39,913 nt of DNA. Origin: Clostridiales bacterium (lineage in GTDB: Bacteria; Bacillota; DSM-16504; Desulfitibacterales; JAICDB01). Under the pieces are notes generated by a model that worked only from the letters and a program-made list of their open reading frames with translations, was not told the origin of the DNA and did not search any database. Both the position numbers and the translations under genes were made by a program. Shown here piece after piece: positions 39,237-39,913 of this stretch (positions are counted from its first letter, which is position 1; every line of letters starts with the position of its first letter). The stretch covers positions 1 to 39,913 of the forward strand of contig JAICDB010000008.1 in the NCBI GenBank assembly GCA_020063565.1, written 5' to 3'.

Positions 39237-39865
39237 GATCAGTAGAAGTTACCGGTAAAACTGTGGAGGATGCTATAAGTAATGCTTTGGAACAACTTGG
39301 TGTTGGTAGGGATGATGTAGAGATAGAAGTTTTGGAGGAACCAAATAAAGGTTTTCTTGGTTTAATAGGTCACAAAGATGCTAGAGTAAAGGTTACTGAA
39401 AAAGAAAATCCTGCAAAGATATGCTTTGATTTTTTAAAAGAGACTTGCCGTTTAATGGGTATTAATGTTGAAATCGAATATAGTCAAGACGCTGATGGTT
39501 ACTTAAAATTTAACATCAATGCTGATAATCCCGGCTTATTAATTGGAAGAAGGGGAGAAACCCTTGATTCACTTCAATATTTAACAAACCTTGTGGTTAA
39601 TAAGAAAGTTAAGGATAAATGTAAGATAATTTTAGACACTGAAGGGTATCGGGAAAAAAGGGAAAAAACACTAATTAATTTGGCAAATCGTTTGTCTGAA
39701 AAGGTTAAGAAATATAAAAGAAATGTTGTTTTAGAGCCCATGGCCCCTCATGAAAGAAGAATTATTCATACAGCGCTGCAGATGGACCCGCAGGTTAAAA
39801 CTTACAGTGAAGGTGAAGAACCTCATCGTAAAGTGGTAATAGCTTTCAAGAATAATAATCGCTAG
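39233..39865 (+). CDS. jag: SpoIIIJ-associated RNA-binding protein Jag (KhpB)
   Basis: A 210-residue protein with three parts: Jag_N domain (residues 1-50, KTVEDAISNALEQLGVGRDDVEIEVLE quoted only in essence: a basic-acidic beta-alpha fold), a KH domain with LLIGRRGETLDSLQYL (about 105-120), and a C-terminal R3H domain with PMAPHERRIIHTAL (about 170-183). It overlaps yidC by 4 bp (ATGA), so it is coupled. KhpB proteins bind small RNAs and affect cell division and elongation. A strong terminator follows, ending the origin-right operon. Confidence 0.95.
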   Translation: MRSVEVTGKTVEDAISNALEQLGVGRDDVEIEVLEEPNKGFLGLIGHKDARVKVTEKENPAKICFDFLKETCRLMGINVEIEYSQDADGYLKFNINADNPGLLIGRRGETLDSLQYLTNLVVNKKVKDKCKIILDTEGYREKREKTLINLANRLSEKVKKYKRNVVLEPMAPHERRIIHTALQMDPQVKTYSEGEEPHRKVVIAFKNNNR

Positions 39866-39870
39866 ATTTT

Positions 39871-39899
39871 AAAACCCAGTAGTACACCTACTGGGTTTT
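39871..39899 (+). terminator. Rho-independent terminator after jag
   Basis: A perfect 12-bp stem AAAACCCAGTAG/CTACTGGGTTTT with a 5-nt loop, followed by ATTT. It separates jag from whatever follows outside the window (often mnmE in this gene order). Confidence 0.88.
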
Positions 39900-39913
39900 A
39901 TTTCAGTTAATTT

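Overview
The window is about 40 kb of an AT-rich, anaerobic, spore-forming Clostridia-type Firmicutes chromosome centred on the replication origin. The gene order rpmH-rnpA-yidD-yidC-jag to the right and dnaA-dnaN-S4 protein-recF-remB-gyrB-gyrA to the left is the classic Firmicutes origin. BofA points to endospore formation. Pyruvate:ferredoxin oxidoreductase, a second 2-oxoacid:ferredoxin oxidoreductase and a radical-SAM aminomutase point to an anaerobe. I cannot name the species. Every gene left of dnaA is on the minus strand and every gene right of it is on the plus strand, so the whole window is co-oriented with replication.

Layout from left to right. 1-400: the 5' end of a 16S rRNA (minus) with its leader and two tandem promoters. 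421-3830: a 2-oxoacid:ferredoxin oxidoreductase operon preceded by a P-loop ATPase. 3960-12210: a catabolic island of a PAS/AAA+/Fis sigma-54 activator, two non-pyrrolysine MttB-family methyltransferases flanking a PLP-dependent methionine gamma-lyase-like enzyme, and a BCCT transporter. The operon and the transporter each have a -24/-12 promoter and share five copies of a palindrome GCAAT-N5-ATTGC, the probable binding site of the activator. 12293-17776: pyruvate:ferredoxin oxidoreductase with a possible attenuator leader, BofA, and a lysine-2,3-aminomutase relative whose substrate residues are those of glutamate 2,3-aminomutase. 18075-21268: recR, ybaB, dnaX and the long SRP RNA. 21295-24475: all four serine tRNA isoacceptors, two arginine tRNAs, tadA, and serS under a T-box. 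24511-30738: pdxT, pdxS, gyrA, gyrB. 30829-34350: remB, an inserted TnpB-type element with a highly structured non-coding end, recF and the S4 protein. 34363-37650: dnaN, an unwinding region with DnaA-trios, dnaA, and a second DnaA-box cluster. 37651-39899: rpmH, rnpA, yidD, yidC, jag.

Two families of short dispersed intergenic repeats run through the housekeeping half. Family 1 is about 85-90 bp with four copies. Family 2 is about 40-50 bp, hairpin-forming, with three copies; one of these supplies the apparent N-terminus of yidC. The most promising biology is the sigma-54 methyltransferase/lyase/transporter regulon (uptake and demethylation of a methylated osmolyte or sulfonium compound, inferred), followed by the TnpB element with its structured RNA and its unusual third RuvC motif.
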